Assembly: GCA_003279535.1 (NCBI GenBank)
Contig: QCHO01000002.1
Span: 1 to 64,000, forward strand
Source of the DNA: Prochlorococcus sp. AG-402-C22
GTDB taxonomy: Bacteria > Cyanobacteriota > Cyanobacteriia > PCC-6307 > Cyanobiaceae
Reading direction: 5' to 3'
Length of the DNA stretch: 64,000 nucleotides
This document shows, piece by piece, positions 1-10,759 of this stretch. Position 1 is the stretch's first letter, and each line of letters begins with the position of its first letter. The notes under the pieces are model-generated. The model was not told the DNA's origin and did no database searches. It saw nothing but the letters and a program-made list of their open reading frames with translations. The position numbers and the translations under genes were made by a program.

Positions 1-2
1 GT

Positions 3-1784
3 CTATCTTATAATTCAAAAGAAATTTTAAAAAGGCTTAAAAAAACGGAATTTATTAAAGAGATTTATACTGCAAGCTCTGCACAAGAAGATGGAAAGGA
101 AAATGAACTTATTCAAGTACAAAAACCTAGAGAAATCTTACTTAAAAAATGGCAGGATATAGATTTAATAATTTTTATAGGCTCAATTGCTGCATCAATA
201 CGCATAATAAATTCTTTTTTAACCTCTAAAGAACAAGATCCTGGTGTAATAGTTATAGATAACAAATGTTCCAAGATAGTTCCTTTAATTGGCTTACATC
301 AGTCAAATTCGCAAAATATTGCATGTCAAATTGCTAATTTACTTGGTGGCGAAATAATAGAAACTAATAATTCCAATGATCAAAGTTTCTTAAATCTTGA
401 TGCATTTGGGAATCAATGGGGTTGGGAAAGATCTGGCAACATAAAGGATTGGTCAAAACTAGTAATTAAACAAGCTAAGAACGAAGAAATATTTTGCAAA
501 CAATTATCTGGTAATAGCTTATGGAAAAATTCAGAATCAGGGGAGATTATTAATCAAATTAATGAAAAAGAAATTGAAAAACCAGATTCAACATTTCATG
601 TGAGTATATTCGAAAATCATGCAACAACTTGGCACCCGCCCGTATTATGGATTGGCATTGGATGTGAAAGAAATACATGCAAAGAATTAATAGCAAATTC
701 TTTAAATAATTTATTGGAGTCAAGAAATTTATCCAAGTATTCAATCGCGGGATTTGCAACTATAGACATCAAAAAAGATGAGAAAGGAATTTTAGAACTT
801 GCTGAAGAAAACAACTTGCCTATAAAGTTTTTTAGTAAAGAAGATCTTTCAACAATAATTGTTCCAAATCCTTCAAGTGTTGTAGAAAAGGAAATTGGCA
901 CCCCCTCTGTAGCGGAAGCCTCTTGCGTACTCGCAGCAGGAGAAGAATCGAAATTATTAGAAGAAAAAAGAATTTTTAAAAATCAATCTGGGGCAGTAAC
1001 TATCGCTGTAGCAGAATCAAAAAGCCAATATAATCCAACCAATGGCGAAATACATATTATTGGAAGTGGGCCTGGTGATATCTCCTTCCTAACCAGTAAT
1101 GCAAAAAAAGCACTTTCAAGATGTACTGTTTGGATCGGATACAAAATGTATTTAGATTTAATTAAGTCCTTAAAAAGGAGTGACCAAGTTTTAATTGAAA
1201 GTAAACTTACAGAAGAAAAAGAAAGATGCCGTAAAGCAATTAAACTTGCTGAGGAAGGAATAAAAGTGGCTTTAATTTCTTCAGGTGAATCTGGATTTTA
1301 TGGCATGGCAGGTTTACTTTTAGAATTACTTCAAAAAATCAAAAAAGAATTTAGACCTTATTTTGAAGTACATCCAGGCATAAGTAGTGTTCAATTAGCG
1401 GCTGCGATTAGTGGAGCACCACTAATGAATGACTTTTGTTCAGTAAGCTTAAGCGATAAATTAACTCCATGGTCTTTAATAGAAAAAAGAATTGAAGGAG
1501 CTCTTGTCGGTGACTTTGTAATAGCTTTATTTAATCCTCAATCCATTGAAAGGAATTGGCAGCTAAAAAGTGTGATAGATATATGTTTACAATCTAGGCA
1601 TGGTGATACTCCAGTTTTAATAGCTAGACAAGTAGGGAGAGAAAATCAAACCAAAAAATTTTTTACTTTAAAAACAATTCCTTTTAAAGAGATTGATATG
1701 TTATCAATCATAATTATTGGCAATTCTCAAACAACCTTAGTTGATGAAATATTTCTCACTCCCAGAGGGTATTTACAAAATTAA
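3..1784 (+). CDS. cobJ: CbiG-CobJ fusion (cobalamin biosynthesis protein CbiG / precorrin-3B C17-methyltransferase), 5'-truncated by window edge
   Basis: The frame of ORF 600..1784 is open back to base 3 with no stop (my translation: LSYNSKEILKRL...DIDLIIFIGSIAASIRIINSFL...PGVIVIDNKCSKIVPLIGLH...), matching a CbiG N-terminal region. It continues into CbiG C-terminal (WIGIGCERNT...GFATIDIKKDE...VAEASCVLAAG) and CobJ methyltransferase (IHIIGSGPGDISFLT...VHPGISSVQLAAA). Confidence 0.88.
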   Translation, partial: LSYNSKEILKRLKKTEFIKEIYTASSAQEDGKENELIQVQKPREILLKKWQDIDLIIFIGSIAASIRIINSFLTSKEQDPGVIVIDNKCSKIVPLIGLHQSNSQNIACQIANLLGGEIIETNNSNDQSFLNLDAFGNQWGWERSGNIKDWSKLVIKQAKNEEIFCKQLSGNSLWKNSESGEIINQINEKEIEKPDSTFHVSIFENHATTWHPPVLWIGIGCERNTCKELIANSLNNLLESRNLSKYSIAGFATIDIKKDEKGILELAEENNLPIKFFSKEDLSTIIVPNPSSVVEKEIGTPSVAEASCVLAAGEESKLLEEKRIFKNQSGAVTIAVAESKSQYNPTNGEIHIIGSGPGDISFLTSNAKKALSRCTVWIGYKMYLDLIKSLKRSDQVLIESKLTEEKERCRKAIKLAEEGIKVALISSGESGFYGMAGLLLELLQKIKKEFRPYFEVHPGISSVQLAAAISGAPLMNDFCSVSLSDKLTPWSLIEKRIEGALVGDFVIALFNPQSIERNWQLKSVIDICLQSRHGDTPVLIARQVGRENQTKKFFTLKTIPFKEIDMLSIIIIGNSQTTLVDEIFLTPRGYLQN

Positions 1785-1875
1785 GATCAGATAATTCATA
1801 ACTAATTAAAAAATATTTTTCTTTGCTTTTTTTTAATAAGAATACTAATCTTTTATAAAAAGCATTAAAAATTCA

Positions 1876-2664
1876 TTGAAAAATATTGGTTTAATTTTAT
1901 TTGATATAGATGGTGTAATACGCAGCGTAGAAAATAGTTACAGACTTTCACTCAAAAAAACAGTTTTCAAATTTTCAGGCTGGGAGCCAAGTTATAAAGA
2001 TATTGATTGTGCAAAAAATGAAGGTATCTGGAATAATGATTGGGATTTAAGTTTAGAGCTCATAAAAAGATTTATAAAAAAAGAGAACTTAAAACTTCAA
2101 ATTCCTTCAAGAGAAGAGATAGTTAAATGTTTTGAAGAGTTTTACTTTGGTGGAGATCCTAATAAAGATAGTAAGTATTGGTCTGGATTCATAACAAATG
2201 AAGAGTTATTAGTTGATAAAAAGTTTTTTGATTTATTACAAAGCAATGGAATAGATTGGGGTTTTGTGAGTGGTGCAGAAGCTGCTTCTGCAAAATTTGT
2301 TTTAGAAAAAAGACTTGGGCTAACATCACCTCCATTAATATGTATGGGAGATGCTCCTGACAAGCCTAATCCTAAAGGTTTTATTTACTTATCAAAAAAG
2401 CTTCTCGGAGATAAACTTGGCTCATCAAATATACCCATTGCATATGTAGGGGATACTATTGCAGATATAATTACAGTTATCAACGCTAGAAAAGAAATAC
2501 CATCTCAGAAATTTATAAGTATTGGGCTAGCCCCCCCTCATTTACATTTAAAATCTCGAATAAAAGAACGTATTTCATATGAATTAAATCTAAGAAATGC
2601 AGGTGCTGACTTGATTTTAAATTCTATAAATGACCTAAAAAATATTAATCTTGACAAATTTTAA
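1876..2664 (+). CDS. HAD-superfamily hydrolase (subfamily IA-like)
   Basis: Motif I LILFDIDGVIRS; late VGDTIADI motif; TTG start. Confidence 0.75.
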   Translation: MKNIGLILFDIDGVIRSVENSYRLSLKKTVFKFSGWEPSYKDIDCAKNEGIWNNDWDLSLELIKRFIKKENLKLQIPSREEIVKCFEEFYFGGDPNKDSKYWSGFITNEELLVDKKFFDLLQSNGIDWGFVSGAEAASAKFVLEKRLGLTSPPLICMGDAPDKPNPKGFIYLSKKLLGDKLGSSNIPIAYVGDTIADIITVINARKEIPSQKFISIGLAPPHLHLKSRIKERISYELNLRNAGADLILNSINDLKNINLDKF

Positions 2665-2701
2665 AATTTTAGAAAATTAAAAAAATTTCCTAATTAATTA
2701 C

Positions 2702-2789
2702 GGAGAGGGAGGGATTCGAACCCTCGACAAAAGTTACCTCCTGTAACTCCTTAGCAGGGAGCCGCTTTCAACCACTCAGCCACCTCTCC
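2702..2789 (-). tRNA. tRNA-Ser(GCT)
   Basis: Reverse complement ggagaggtggctgagtggttgaaagcggctccctGCTaagg...ggttcgaatccctccctctcc: cloverleaf with long variable arm; anticodon GCT. Confidence 0.93.
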
Positions 2790-2850
2790 AGTTCTTATAC
2801 ATTATCAATTTTTATGCAAACATTCAAAATTTTTTATTTAATCGAAATGT

Positions 2851-4050
2851 CTAATCAACTTGAACTCTCGGTAATCTATTTTTAAAAGAACAAAGAATTT
2901 CCCATGGAATAGTATTAGATTCTCTTGCCCAATCAAGAGGAGAAATTGTTTTATCTCCATCAGATCCTAATAATATCATCGTACTACCAATTTTAATTTC
3001 ATTTGAATCTGTTATGTCCACCATCATTTGATCCATAGTTATAGATCCAACTTGAGGATAAAGTTTATTTTTGTAGATAACATTTATCTTGCCTGAAAGA
3101 TTTCTTGGGACACCATCTGCATAACCAATACTCAATACAGCTAATTTAGTTTTTTTACTACTTACAAATTTTCCTCCGTAACTTACACTTACACCTTGAT
3201 CAATAATTCTTATAAAAGCTACTTTGACCTTCAAAAATAAAGCTGGTTTAAGCGATAATTTTTTATCTATTTTTACTAGCGGACTATATCCATACATAGA
3301 GAGTCCGACACGCACCATTTGAAAATGAAAATCTTTATTAAGAAGCATGCCTGCAGAATTAGCCAAATGAATCTTAATATTATGAATTCTATCAACATTA
3401 ATTTGCTTTAATAATTCCTGAAACTTCTGCCTTTGTATTTGTGTAGTACTTTTAGGATCTAATGCTTCATATTCATCCGCAGATGATAAATGACTATATA
3501 TGCCTTCAATAGAAATATTTTCAAAAGATTTTATTTTTTCAAATTGCTCCACAAATCTATTGTATTCAAATCCTAATCTTGACATTCCAGTATCAACCTT
3601 AAGATGTAAAGAAAATTTCAATCCAAAGTGTTGGCCAATATTATTGCAAATTAAACATTCTCTTATACTGCTAATAGTTGGCATAAGATCATTTTTAAAA
3701 GATATTATTAAATCCTTTTTCGTATAAAGATTTCCTAGGATAAGAATTGGTTGTTTAATTCCAGAAGAACGAAGCTTAATACCTTCTTTTAAAGTGGCAA
3801 CTCCTAGTTGCGAAGCTCCACCCTTGATAGCATATTCGGAGACTACTTTTGCATCATGTCCATATCCATCAGCTTTAACAACTGCCATAAATTGACAATT
3901 TTTACTTAATTTTGATCTTAACTCCCTTACATTTGTCTCTAGTGCTTTACCTCTAACTTCAATCCATGCTCTTTGTTTTGGATCTATATCATTTTCATAA
4001 GTTGGATATTTATAAAAATTAATTCCCTGATTTGTGTCCCGAATTTGCAT
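2851..4050 (-). CDS. alr: alanine racemase
   Basis: AWIEVRGKALETNVRELRS...MAVVKADGYGHDA PLP-lysine motif; VDTGMSRLGF; SITMDQMMVDI. Confidence 0.93.
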   Translation of the reverse strand: MQIRDTNQGINFYKYPTYENDIDPKQRAWIEVRGKALETNVRELRSKLSKNCQFMAVVKADGYGHDAKVVSEYAIKGGASQLGVATLKEGIKLRSSGIKQPILILGNLYTKKDLIISFKNDLMPTISSIRECLICNNIGQHFGLKFSLHLKVDTGMSRLGFEYNRFVEQFEKIKSFENISIEGIYSHLSSADEYEALDPKSTTQIQRQKFQELLKQINVDRIHNIKIHLANSAGMLLNKDFHFQMVRVGLSMYGYSPLVKIDKKLSLKPALFLKVKVAFIRIIDQGVSVSYGGKFVSSKKTKLAVLSIGYADGVPRNLSGKINVIYKNKLYPQVGSITMDQMMVDITDSNEIKIGSTMILLGSDGDKTISPLDWARESNTIPWEILCSFKNRLPRVQVD

Positions 4051-4118
4051 TAACTTTGCACAATTATATGCGCTAATTGAAATATACAGTTAGCATGACA
4101 TGTAAATTGTATTTTGGC

Positions 4119-4625
4119 ATGGGCCAGACTCTAGTTTTAAATGCCTCTTATGAACCCTTAAACATCACTTCTTGGCGAAGAGCTGTTATTTTAATGATCA
4201 AAGGTAAAGCAGAAAGCTTAGAGGAAGATAAATCATATTCGATACATTGCGGTAGAAAATTACCTACAGTTATAAGACTTCGTTACTATGTAAAGGTACC
4301 TTTTAGAGAGGTTTCTTTAACAAGAAAAAATATTCTTCTAAGAGATAATAATTCTTGCCAATACTGTAACTATAAGGGTGGTGATTTATCAATAGATCAT
4401 GTTTTACCTAGAAGTAGAGGTGGAACCGATAACTGGGAAAATGTTACTACAGCTTGTCTAAGATGTAATGTTCAAAAAGGTAACCGTACCCCAGAAGAAG
4501 CAAATATGCCTTTAAAAAGAAAACCTTACCGTCCACTAAGTAATCTCAATTTTGAGGCTACAAGGCAAATTGACTCAGGCAGGCATAAAGAATGGAGTAA
4601 ATATGTAATAGGAGTTGTAATCTAA
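4119..4625 (+). CDS. HNH endonuclease family protein
   Basis: MGQTLVLNASYEPLNITSWRRAVILM...CQYCNYKGGDLSIDHVLPRSRGGTDNWENVTTACLRCNVQKGNRTP: CxxC and HNH motif. The ATG at 4119 is preferred over the ORF-track start at 4077. Confidence 0.85.
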   Translation: MGQTLVLNASYEPLNITSWRRAVILMIKGKAESLEEDKSYSIHCGRKLPTVIRLRYYVKVPFREVSLTRKNILLRDNNSCQYCNYKGGDLSIDHVLPRSRGGTDNWENVTTACLRCNVQKGNRTPEEANMPLKRKPYRPLSNLNFEATRQIDSGRHKEWSKYVIGVVI

Positions 4626-4638
4626 TAAAAATAAATTT

Positions 4639-5733
4639 TTAATTTACTTCGTTATTAAAATCTTCCATCATTCTCTTTTGTTCTTTTGCTATGCATGCAT
4701 CAATTACTTCATCCAATTGACCAGCGAGAATTGGCTCTAGTGAAAAATTGGAACCCAATCTATGATCAGTTGTCCTGTTATCTTTAAAGTTATAAGTTCT
4801 AATTTTTTCACTTCTATCGCCTGTCCCCACCTGTGAAAGCCTCTGAGATCTTACTTGAGCATTAGCTTCTTTTAATTGAATTTCATATAATTTTGCTCTT
4901 AATATTTCCATTGCTCGTTCACGATTTTGCAATTGTGATCTCTCTTGAGTACAAAAAACTCGTATCCCTGTAGGCTTGTGAAGAAGATCAATAGCAGTCT
5001 CTACTTTATTAACATTTTGTCCTCCTGCACCTCCTGATCTTGCTGTGCCAACCTCTATATCAGTTGGGTCAATCTTAACTTCAACAGGATCAGCCTCAGG
5101 CATGACAGCAACAGTAGCAGTAGAGGTATGTACTCTGCCTTGAGATTCAGTAGCTGGAACTCTTTGAACTCTATGTACACCAGCCTCGAATTTAAGTTGA
5201 CTATATACTGAATCTCCCTTTACAGAGATAACTAACTCTTTGAATCCACCCATATCTGACTCTGAAGCACTAACAGGTTTTACAGACCATCCAATTTTTT
5301 GACCATATCTTTCATACATTCTTGCTAAATCGCCCGCCCATATACAAGCCTCGTTTCCTCCAGCACCTGCTCTGATTTCTAACATTACACTTCTCTCGTC
5401 CCTTGGATCTTTAGGTAATAATGCGATTGTAACTTTTTGAATAAGTTCATTCTTACATTCCTCCAGGTTAATTAATTCCTCATTTATTAAAGATTCCATC
5501 TCTTTATCATTTCTACTCTCTTTTAGTAGATTTTTTGAATCTTCAATTTCCTTATCAGTTTCAAGTAGCTTTTTAAAGTCAATCACTAAAGGTTCCAATT
5601 TTGACCTTTCTCTTGCTATTGACTCTAATTTCTTAGGATCATTTGCTACGTCAGGATCTGCAAGTTGTACTTCCAAATTTTCAAAACTTTCTGAAGCAGT
5701 CTTCAACCTTGCAATTAGTATTGAGTATTCCAA
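4639..5733 (-). CDS. prfA: peptide chain release factor 1
   Basis: GGQ motif in [52 protein letters not shown]. Confidence 0.96.
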   Translation of the reverse strand: MEYSILIARLKTASESFENLEVQLADPDVANDPKKLESIARERSKLEPLVIDFKKLLETDKEIEDSKNLLKESRNDKEMESLINEELINLEECKNELIQKVTIALLPKDPRDERSVMLEIRAGAGGNEACIWAGDLARMYERYGQKIGWSVKPVSASESDMGGFKELVISVKGDSVYSQLKFEAGVHRVQRVPATESQGRVHTSTATVAVMPEADPVEVKIDPTDIEVGTARSGGAGGQNVNKVETAIDLLHKPTGIRVFCTQERSQLQNRERAMEILRAKLYEIQLKEANAQVRSQRLSQVGTGDRSEKIRTYNFKDNRTTDHRLGSNFSLEPILAGQLDEVIDACIAKEQKRMMEDFNNEVN

Positions 5734-5760
5734 TTGAAATTTTGCTTAAGTTTGAGAATT

Positions 5761-6021
5761 TTATTTATTAGAATCTTTTTGTTCTTTTTGCTCTTTTGAT
5801 GTGGCTGAATTAGCTGAACCCATTCCATATTTTTTCATAAACCTATCAACTCTACCTTCTGTATCAAGAATTTTCTGGGTTCCAGTAAAGAAAGGATGAT
5901 TACCACTCCATACATCAACATGTAATTCAGGCTGAGTTGAACCTGTCGTCATTACAACTTCTCCATTACAAATAACTTTTGCATCTGGATACCATTTTGG
6001 ATGAATTTCTGATTTTGGCAT
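5761..6021 (-). CDS. rpmE: 50S ribosomal protein L31
   Basis: MPKSEIHPKWYPDAKVICNGEVVMTTGSTQPELHVDVWSGNHPFFTGTQ; start set to ATG at 6021 (the ORF-track start runs into rpsI). Confidence 0.93.
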   Translation of the reverse strand: MPKSEIHPKWYPDAKVICNGEVVMTTGSTQPELHVDVWSGNHPFFTGTQKILDTEGRVDRFMKKYGMGSANSATSKEQKEQKDSNK

Positions 6022-6034
6022 AATTAAAATTCCT

Positions 6035-6445
6035 TTAACGTTTAGAGAATTGTGGAGCTTTTCTTGCTTTTTTAAGACCATATTTTCTTCTTTCCTTAGC
6101 TCTAGGATCTCTACTGAGGTGGCCTTCAGTTTTTAAAGGTTTCCTGTTATCTGGAGATAATTCGCAAAGTGCTCTTGCTGCGCCTTGCTTAATAGCATCT
6201 GCTTGGCCAGTCAATCCTCCACCAAATACATTAACGAAAATATCATAAGAATTTTCTAGGCCTAAAGTTTGCAAAGGTGCTTTTATTGAATTTAAGTGCA
6301 GAGGATTGAAGTTTAAGTAATCATCTCCTGAACGACCATTAATTTTGATTTGTCCATCCCCAGGAATTAAACGAACTCTAGCTACTGAAGTCTTTCTTCT
6401 TCCAGTTCCCCAATAAACAGCTTTGTTTTTTATTTGACTATTCAT
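6035..6445 (-). CDS. rpsI: 30S ribosomal protein S9
   Basis: [15 protein letters not shown]...[19 protein letters not shown]...[26 protein letters not shown]. Confidence 0.96.
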   Translation of the reverse strand: MNSQIKNKAVYWGTGRRKTSVARVRLIPGDGQIKINGRSGDDYLNFNPLHLNSIKAPLQTLGLENSYDIFVNVFGGGLTGQADAIKQGAARALCELSPDNRKPLKTEGHLSRDPRAKERRKYGLKKARKAPQFSKR

Positions 6446-6455
6446 TATTAGTAGA

Positions 6456-6887
6456 TTAACTATTTAATAATACAGGATTCTGAGCATCATGAGGATGATC
6501 AGCACCTTTATAAACTTTTAATTTTTTAAATTGCTGTCTTCCTAAAGAATTATGTGGGAGCATACCTTTAACAGCCTGCTCGATGATTCTTTCTGGAATT
6601 CTTTCTTGAAGAGACTCAAATTTTTCAACTTTCATTCCTCCAGGTCTGCCAGAATGTCTTCTATACAACTTTTGTGATGCTTTTTTTCCTGTTACCTCAA
6701 CTTTTTCAGCATTTACAACAATGACAAAATCACCTGTGTCTAAATGAGGTGTATATGTTGGTTTATTTTTTCCTCTTAAAACAGTTGCAATTTCTGTAGC
6801 AAGTCTCCCAAGTGTCTTATCTTTTGCGTCAACTAAAAACCAATTTCTTTCAATGGTTTCTAAAGACGGAGTCATTGTTCTATTCAT
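6456..6887 (-). CDS. rplM: 50S ribosomal protein L13
   Basis: [48 protein letters not shown]. Confidence 0.96.
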   Translation of the reverse strand: MNRTMTPSLETIERNWFLVDAKDKTLGRLATEIATVLRGKNKPTYTPHLDTGDFVIVVNAEKVEVTGKKASQKLYRRHSGRPGGMKVEKFESLQERIPERIIEQAVKGMLPHNSLGRQQFKKLKVYKGADHPHDAQNPVLLNS

Positions 6888-7002
6888 TTACCAAATTTAT
6901 GCAAATAAACTTTAATAGAGTTCTTAATTCTACCTTATTGAAGGAGTATTAAACAAACATTTTAGATTATTTAAACAAATAACTAGCTTTAATCAAATTT
7001 AC

Positions 7003-7809
7003 CTAAGAAAAACCCTTAATTAAAAACACCGGGAAAAAATCATTATTATTGATTTTTTTAAAAACATTTTTTTCATATACAGCATTTACAAAACATAAAC
7101 CTTTAGCGGGAGCGGACTCTTTAACATCATTTTTCTTTTTATTTACCCATCTATCTGTAAAAATTTCTGGTGATATTTTTTTTTCTCCTACTAACACCAG
7201 TTGACCAACTATTAAACGTACCATTCCATAGAGGAAACCAGTAGCTTTAATATCAATTAATATTAAATCCTCTACTCTTTTTATATCTATATTTTTGATT
7301 TTTGTAATAGACGTTTTTCTATTGCTTCCACTTTTCTGAAAAGCAAAAAAATCATGTTCTCCCTCCATACTTTTTGAAGCATTTGACATTAAAACCTCAT
7401 CTAGATTTTTTTGGTACCTATGCCATGCCCAATTATTTATAAACAAATTATGAAATTTACTGTTATTGATGACATATCGATAGTGTCTATAGATTGCTGA
7501 ATAACATGCATGCCAACCATCTTTAACCTCAACCGATTCCAAAATTATAATTGTTGAAGGTAAATAACTATTTAGTAGATCCGAAAAACGATTTCCTGGA
7601 ATAACACAATCAACATCAAAATGAACTACTTGACCTGATGCATGAACTCCAGCATCAGTTCTTCCTGCGGCAAAAGTTGTTACGGCATGATTGGTAATTT
7701 TAAAAAGAGCTCTCTCTAGAATTTCCTGAACTGCAGTTGCATTTTTTTGTTTTTGCCAACCTGAATAACTAGATCCATCATATTGGACTAGTAAAGCTAC
7801 CCTTTTCAA
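7003..7809 (-). CDS. truA: tRNA pseudouridine synthase A
   Basis: LVQYDGSSYSGWQKQ; AGRTDAGVHASGQVVHFD catalytic motif. Confidence 0.94.
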   Translation of the reverse strand: MKRVALLVQYDGSSYSGWQKQKNATAVQEILERALFKITNHAVTTFAAGRTDAGVHASGQVVHFDVDCVIPGNRFSDLLNSYLPSTIIILESVEVKDGWHACYSAIYRHYRYVINNSKFHNLFINNWAWHRYQKNLDEVLMSNASKSMEGEHDFFAFQKSGSNRKTSITKIKNIDIKRVEDLILIDIKATGFLYGMVRLIVGQLVLVGEKKISPEIFTDRWVNKKKNDVKESAPAKGLCFVNAVYEKNVFKKINNNDFFPVFLIKGFS

Positions 7810-7845
7810 AAGTTATCTTCTAGTAAAACGATCTTGTTAACTGAC

Positions 7846-8196
7846 TCAAACAAGCTCAATAATAGCCATCTGAGCGTTATCACCCTTTCTAGATACAGTT
7901 CTGACTATGCGTGTATAACCACCTTTTCTATCTCCATATCTTTCTTTTGCTTTTTCAAATAATGAATGAACTAATTTCTTATCATATATGTATCCGATAG
8001 CCCTTCTTCTAGAAGACAAACTTCCCTCTTTAGCAAGAGAAATCATCCTTTCGGCTTCATTTCTTAAAGCTTTTGCCCTAGCTTTTGTTGTCGTTACTCT
8101 ACCTTCCCTAATTAATTGTGTAGTTAAACCTCTTAAAAGTGCTTTCCTCTGGTCAGCAGGTTTACTCAATAATGGAATTCTAAGTTGGTGTCTCAT
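7846..8196 (-). CDS. rplQ: 50S ribosomal protein L17
   Basis: [42 protein letters not shown]. Confidence 0.96.
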   Translation of the reverse strand: MRHQLRIPLLSKPADQRKALLRGLTTQLIREGRVTTTKARAKALRNEAERMISLAKEGSLSSRRRAIGYIYDKKLVHSLFEKAKERYGDRKGGYTRIVRTVSRKGDNAQMAIIELV

Positions 8197-8210
8197 AATC
8201 TTAAAAAATG

Positions 8211-9149
8211 TTAAACTGAGGTCCTGCTTTGTGGAATAGAAATTCCTATGCGCTCAAGAGCTTCAATAACCTCATCTGCAGATTTAGAGCCAAAGTTCTT
8301 AATTTCAAGAAGATCTTCATAGCTAAAGCCCATTAAATCAGAAACTGAGTTAACTTGCGCTCTTTTTAAACAATTATATGCTCTAACGGACAAGTTTAGT
8401 TCCTCAAGAGGAATTTGAGCTTCAGGAGATGGTTCAGGTTCTTCAGGAATTTCTTCAACCATTGTAACAGTAGCAAGAGGTTGAAAGAGTTCTATTAACT
8501 GGTTTGCAGCTTCAGCAATTGCATCATCAGGAGATGTTGAGCCATCTGTTACTACTTCCATTTTTAATCTTTCTCTACCTGTTCCCCCCTCTGCTACAGC
8601 AGTTTCATCAATCGTAAAATTCACTCTCTTCACAGGCATAAATACAGCATCTATTTGAAGTAAATCGATAGCAGTTGTTTCTTCATTCTTACGATCAACC
8701 GGTCTATATCCAACACCTCTTTCAACATGGATTTCTAACTCTAAGTTATGACCATCCTGAATAGTTGCAATTGGTTTTTCACCATCAACAATTTCAACTT
8801 GAGATGAGAATTGAATATCATTCGCCTTCACCTCCATTGGACCACTTGCTACTAACCTGCCGATTTCGAGCTCTGGATTAGAACTATTAATTGATAGTTG
8901 CTTACAATTGAGAAGAATATCTAGAACGTCTTCTCTTACTCCAGGAATAGTTGCATATTCGTGATTAATTCCTGCTATCCTTACTGCAGTTACTGCACTT
9001 CCTTCAAGGCCACCCATAAGGACTCTTCTAAGCGAATTGCCTAGAGTTGTAGCTTGTCCCCTTTCTAGAGGGCCAATTAAAAAAGTCCCTGTTTGGGAGC
9101 GATCATCTGATATTTGATGATCGATTCTGTCAATCTGGTATTGCAACAC
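8211..9149 (-). CDS. rpoA: DNA-directed RNA polymerase alpha subunit
   Basis: [20 protein letters not shown]; alpha-[26 protein letters not shown]. Confidence 0.97.
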   Translation of the reverse strand: MLQYQIDRIDHQISDDRSQTGTFLIGPLERGQATTLGNSLRRVLMGGLEGSAVTAVRIAGINHEYATIPGVREDVLDILLNCKQLSINSSNPELEIGRLVASGPMEVKANDIQFSSQVEIVDGEKPIATIQDGHNLELEIHVERGVGYRPVDRKNEETTAIDLLQIDAVFMPVKRVNFTIDETAVAEGGTGRERLKMEVVTDGSTSPDDAIAEAANQLIELFQPLATVTMVEEIPEEPEPSPEAQIPLEELNLSVRAYNCLKRAQVNSVSDLMGFSYEDLLEIKNFGSKSADEVIEALERIGISIPQSRTSV

Positions 9150-9205
9150 GGAAAAAAATAAGATTAAAAGTTTTTTTTGGGGGGGGGTTGGAGAATGGTT
9201 AAGAC

Positions 9206-9598
9206 CTAAACGCGTCTCCTTTTAGGCCTTCTACATCCATTATGAGGTAATGGAGTTACATCTCTTATTAGAGTTATTTCTAAACCGGCCACTTGTAAAG
9301 CTCTTATGGCCGTTTCCCTACCTGAGCCAGGTCCTCTAACCAATACTTCTATTTGTCTCATACCTTGATCAAGTGCTCTCCTAGCAGCAGCTTCAGCTGC
9401 TGTTTGAGCAGCAAATGGCGTACCTTTCCGAGCCCCTTTAAATCCACTGGCACCAGCAGAAGACCAAGAAATTACATGGCCAGAAGTGTCAGTAATTGAA
9501 ACTATAGTGTTATTAAATGTGCTTTGAATATGTACCACACCGTTGGGTACATTACGCTTGGATTTCTTTGAGCCTGTTTTTTTTACTGTAGCTGCCAT
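9206..9598 (-). CDS. rpsK: 30S ribosomal protein S11
   Basis: [19 protein letters not shown]...[19 protein letters not shown]. Confidence 0.97.
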   Translation of the reverse strand: MAATVKKTGSKKSKRNVPNGVVHIQSTFNNTIVSITDTSGHVISWSSAGASGFKGARKGTPFAAQTAAEAAARRALDQGMRQIEVLVRGPGSGRETAIRALQVAGLEITLIRDVTPLPHNGCRRPKRRRV

Positions 9599-9642
9599 GA
9601 TGTTTTAATTTAATATTAGAATTTGTGAATAGGTTTAGTTAA

Positions 9643-10008
9643 TTATTTTTTTCTTCCAGCAACTGTTTTTCTTGAACCCCGTCTTGTTCTTGCATTAGTT
9701 CTAGTTCTTTGGCCTCTTACTGGAAGACTCATTCTATGCCTTCTTCCTCTAACACAACCTATATCTTGTAAACGTTTTAAGGCCATTCCCTCTTTTCTTC
9801 TCAAATCTCCTTCTAAAGTGAATTCCTCTGTAGCACCTCTAAGTTTTTGCACATCAGAATCTGAAAGATCTTTTACACGAATATCTGGGTTTACGCCCGT
9901 ATTTGCAAGAATTAGCTTTGATCTTGTTAAACCAATTCCATAGACGTATGTAAGTGCAATTTCAACTCGCTTTTCGCGAGGTATGTCAATTCCTGCAATC
10001 CTGGCCAC
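9643..10008 (-). CDS. rpsM: 30S ribosomal protein S13
   Basis: [26 protein letters not shown]...[21 protein letters not shown]. Confidence 0.97.
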   Translation of the reverse strand: MARIAGIDIPREKRVEIALTYVYGIGLTRSKLILANTGVNPDIRVKDLSDSDVQKLRGATEEFTLEGDLRRKEGMALKRLQDIGCVRGRRHRMSLPVRGQRTRTNARTRRGSRKTVAGRKK

Positions 10009-10049
10009 GTGTTTTGAATAAATAAAAGTTTGAATTAAAGGGTTGAAAT

Positions 10050-10166
10050 TTAACCCTGACGCTGTTTATTGCGAGGTCTTTTCTTGTTAATAACATAGAT
10101 TTTACCTCTTCGCCTCACGATCTGATCGTCAGGACTAATTTTTTTGACTGAAGATCTGACCTTCAT
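10050..10166 (-). CDS. rpmJ: 50S ribosomal protein L36 (absent from ORF track)
   Basis: Own translation of the minus strand: [38 protein letters not shown], the canonical L36 pattern, sitting between rpsM and adk. Confidence 0.93.
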   Translation of the reverse strand: MKVRSSVKKISPDDQIVRRRGKIYVINKKRPRNKQRQG

Positions 10167-10210
10167 AGGGTTTTACAAAAAAAACGTTAATACTATATTC
10201 TACATCATCA

Positions 10211-10759
10211 TCAAGCCATTTTTTGTTTGATATCAGAGGAAATGATTTTTAAATCTCTATCAGCATCGATATACTCTAGTAAAGAAAGATCTTTAAAATA
10301 TTGAATCAATGGTTCTGTAGTTTTTTTATAAATGTCAACTCTTGTTCTGATAGTCTCTTCACTATCATCTTTTCTCCCTCTTAAAAGCAAACGCTTAATT
10401 AGAACTTCTTCTGGAATATCTAAGTAAAAAACAATTTCTAAAGGTTGATTTATTTCAATTAAAACCTCATTCAACGAATTTGCTTGCGATAAATTTCTTG
10501 GGTAGCCATCTAGGATCCAACCATCATTATCCTTATCTAAATTATGCCTTACTATTTTTAGTACAAGTTCATCACTTACAAGTTCTCCACGATTAATAAT
10601 ATCCTTTACCTGTCTACCAAGATTAGTATTCATTTCAATTTCTTTTCTTAATAATTCACCTGTGGAAAGGTGCAAGTAAGAATTAGTTTTGCTTAGTAAC
10701 TCCGCCTGGGTGCCTTTCCCTGCTCCAGGTGCTCCTAAAAATAATAAATGTTTTTTCAT
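10211..10759 (-). CDS. adk: adenylate kinase
   Basis: [16 protein letters not shown]-loop; [13 protein letters not shown]. Confidence 0.96.
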   Translation of the reverse strand: MKKHLLFLGAPGAGKGTQAELLSKTNSYLHLSTGELLRKEIEMNTNLGRQVKDIINRGELVSDELVLKIVRHNLDKDNDGWILDGYPRNLSQANSLNEVLIEINQPLEIVFYLDIPEEVLIKRLLLRGRKDDSEETIRTRVDIYKKTTEPLIQYFKDLSLLEYIDADRDLKIISSDIKQKMA

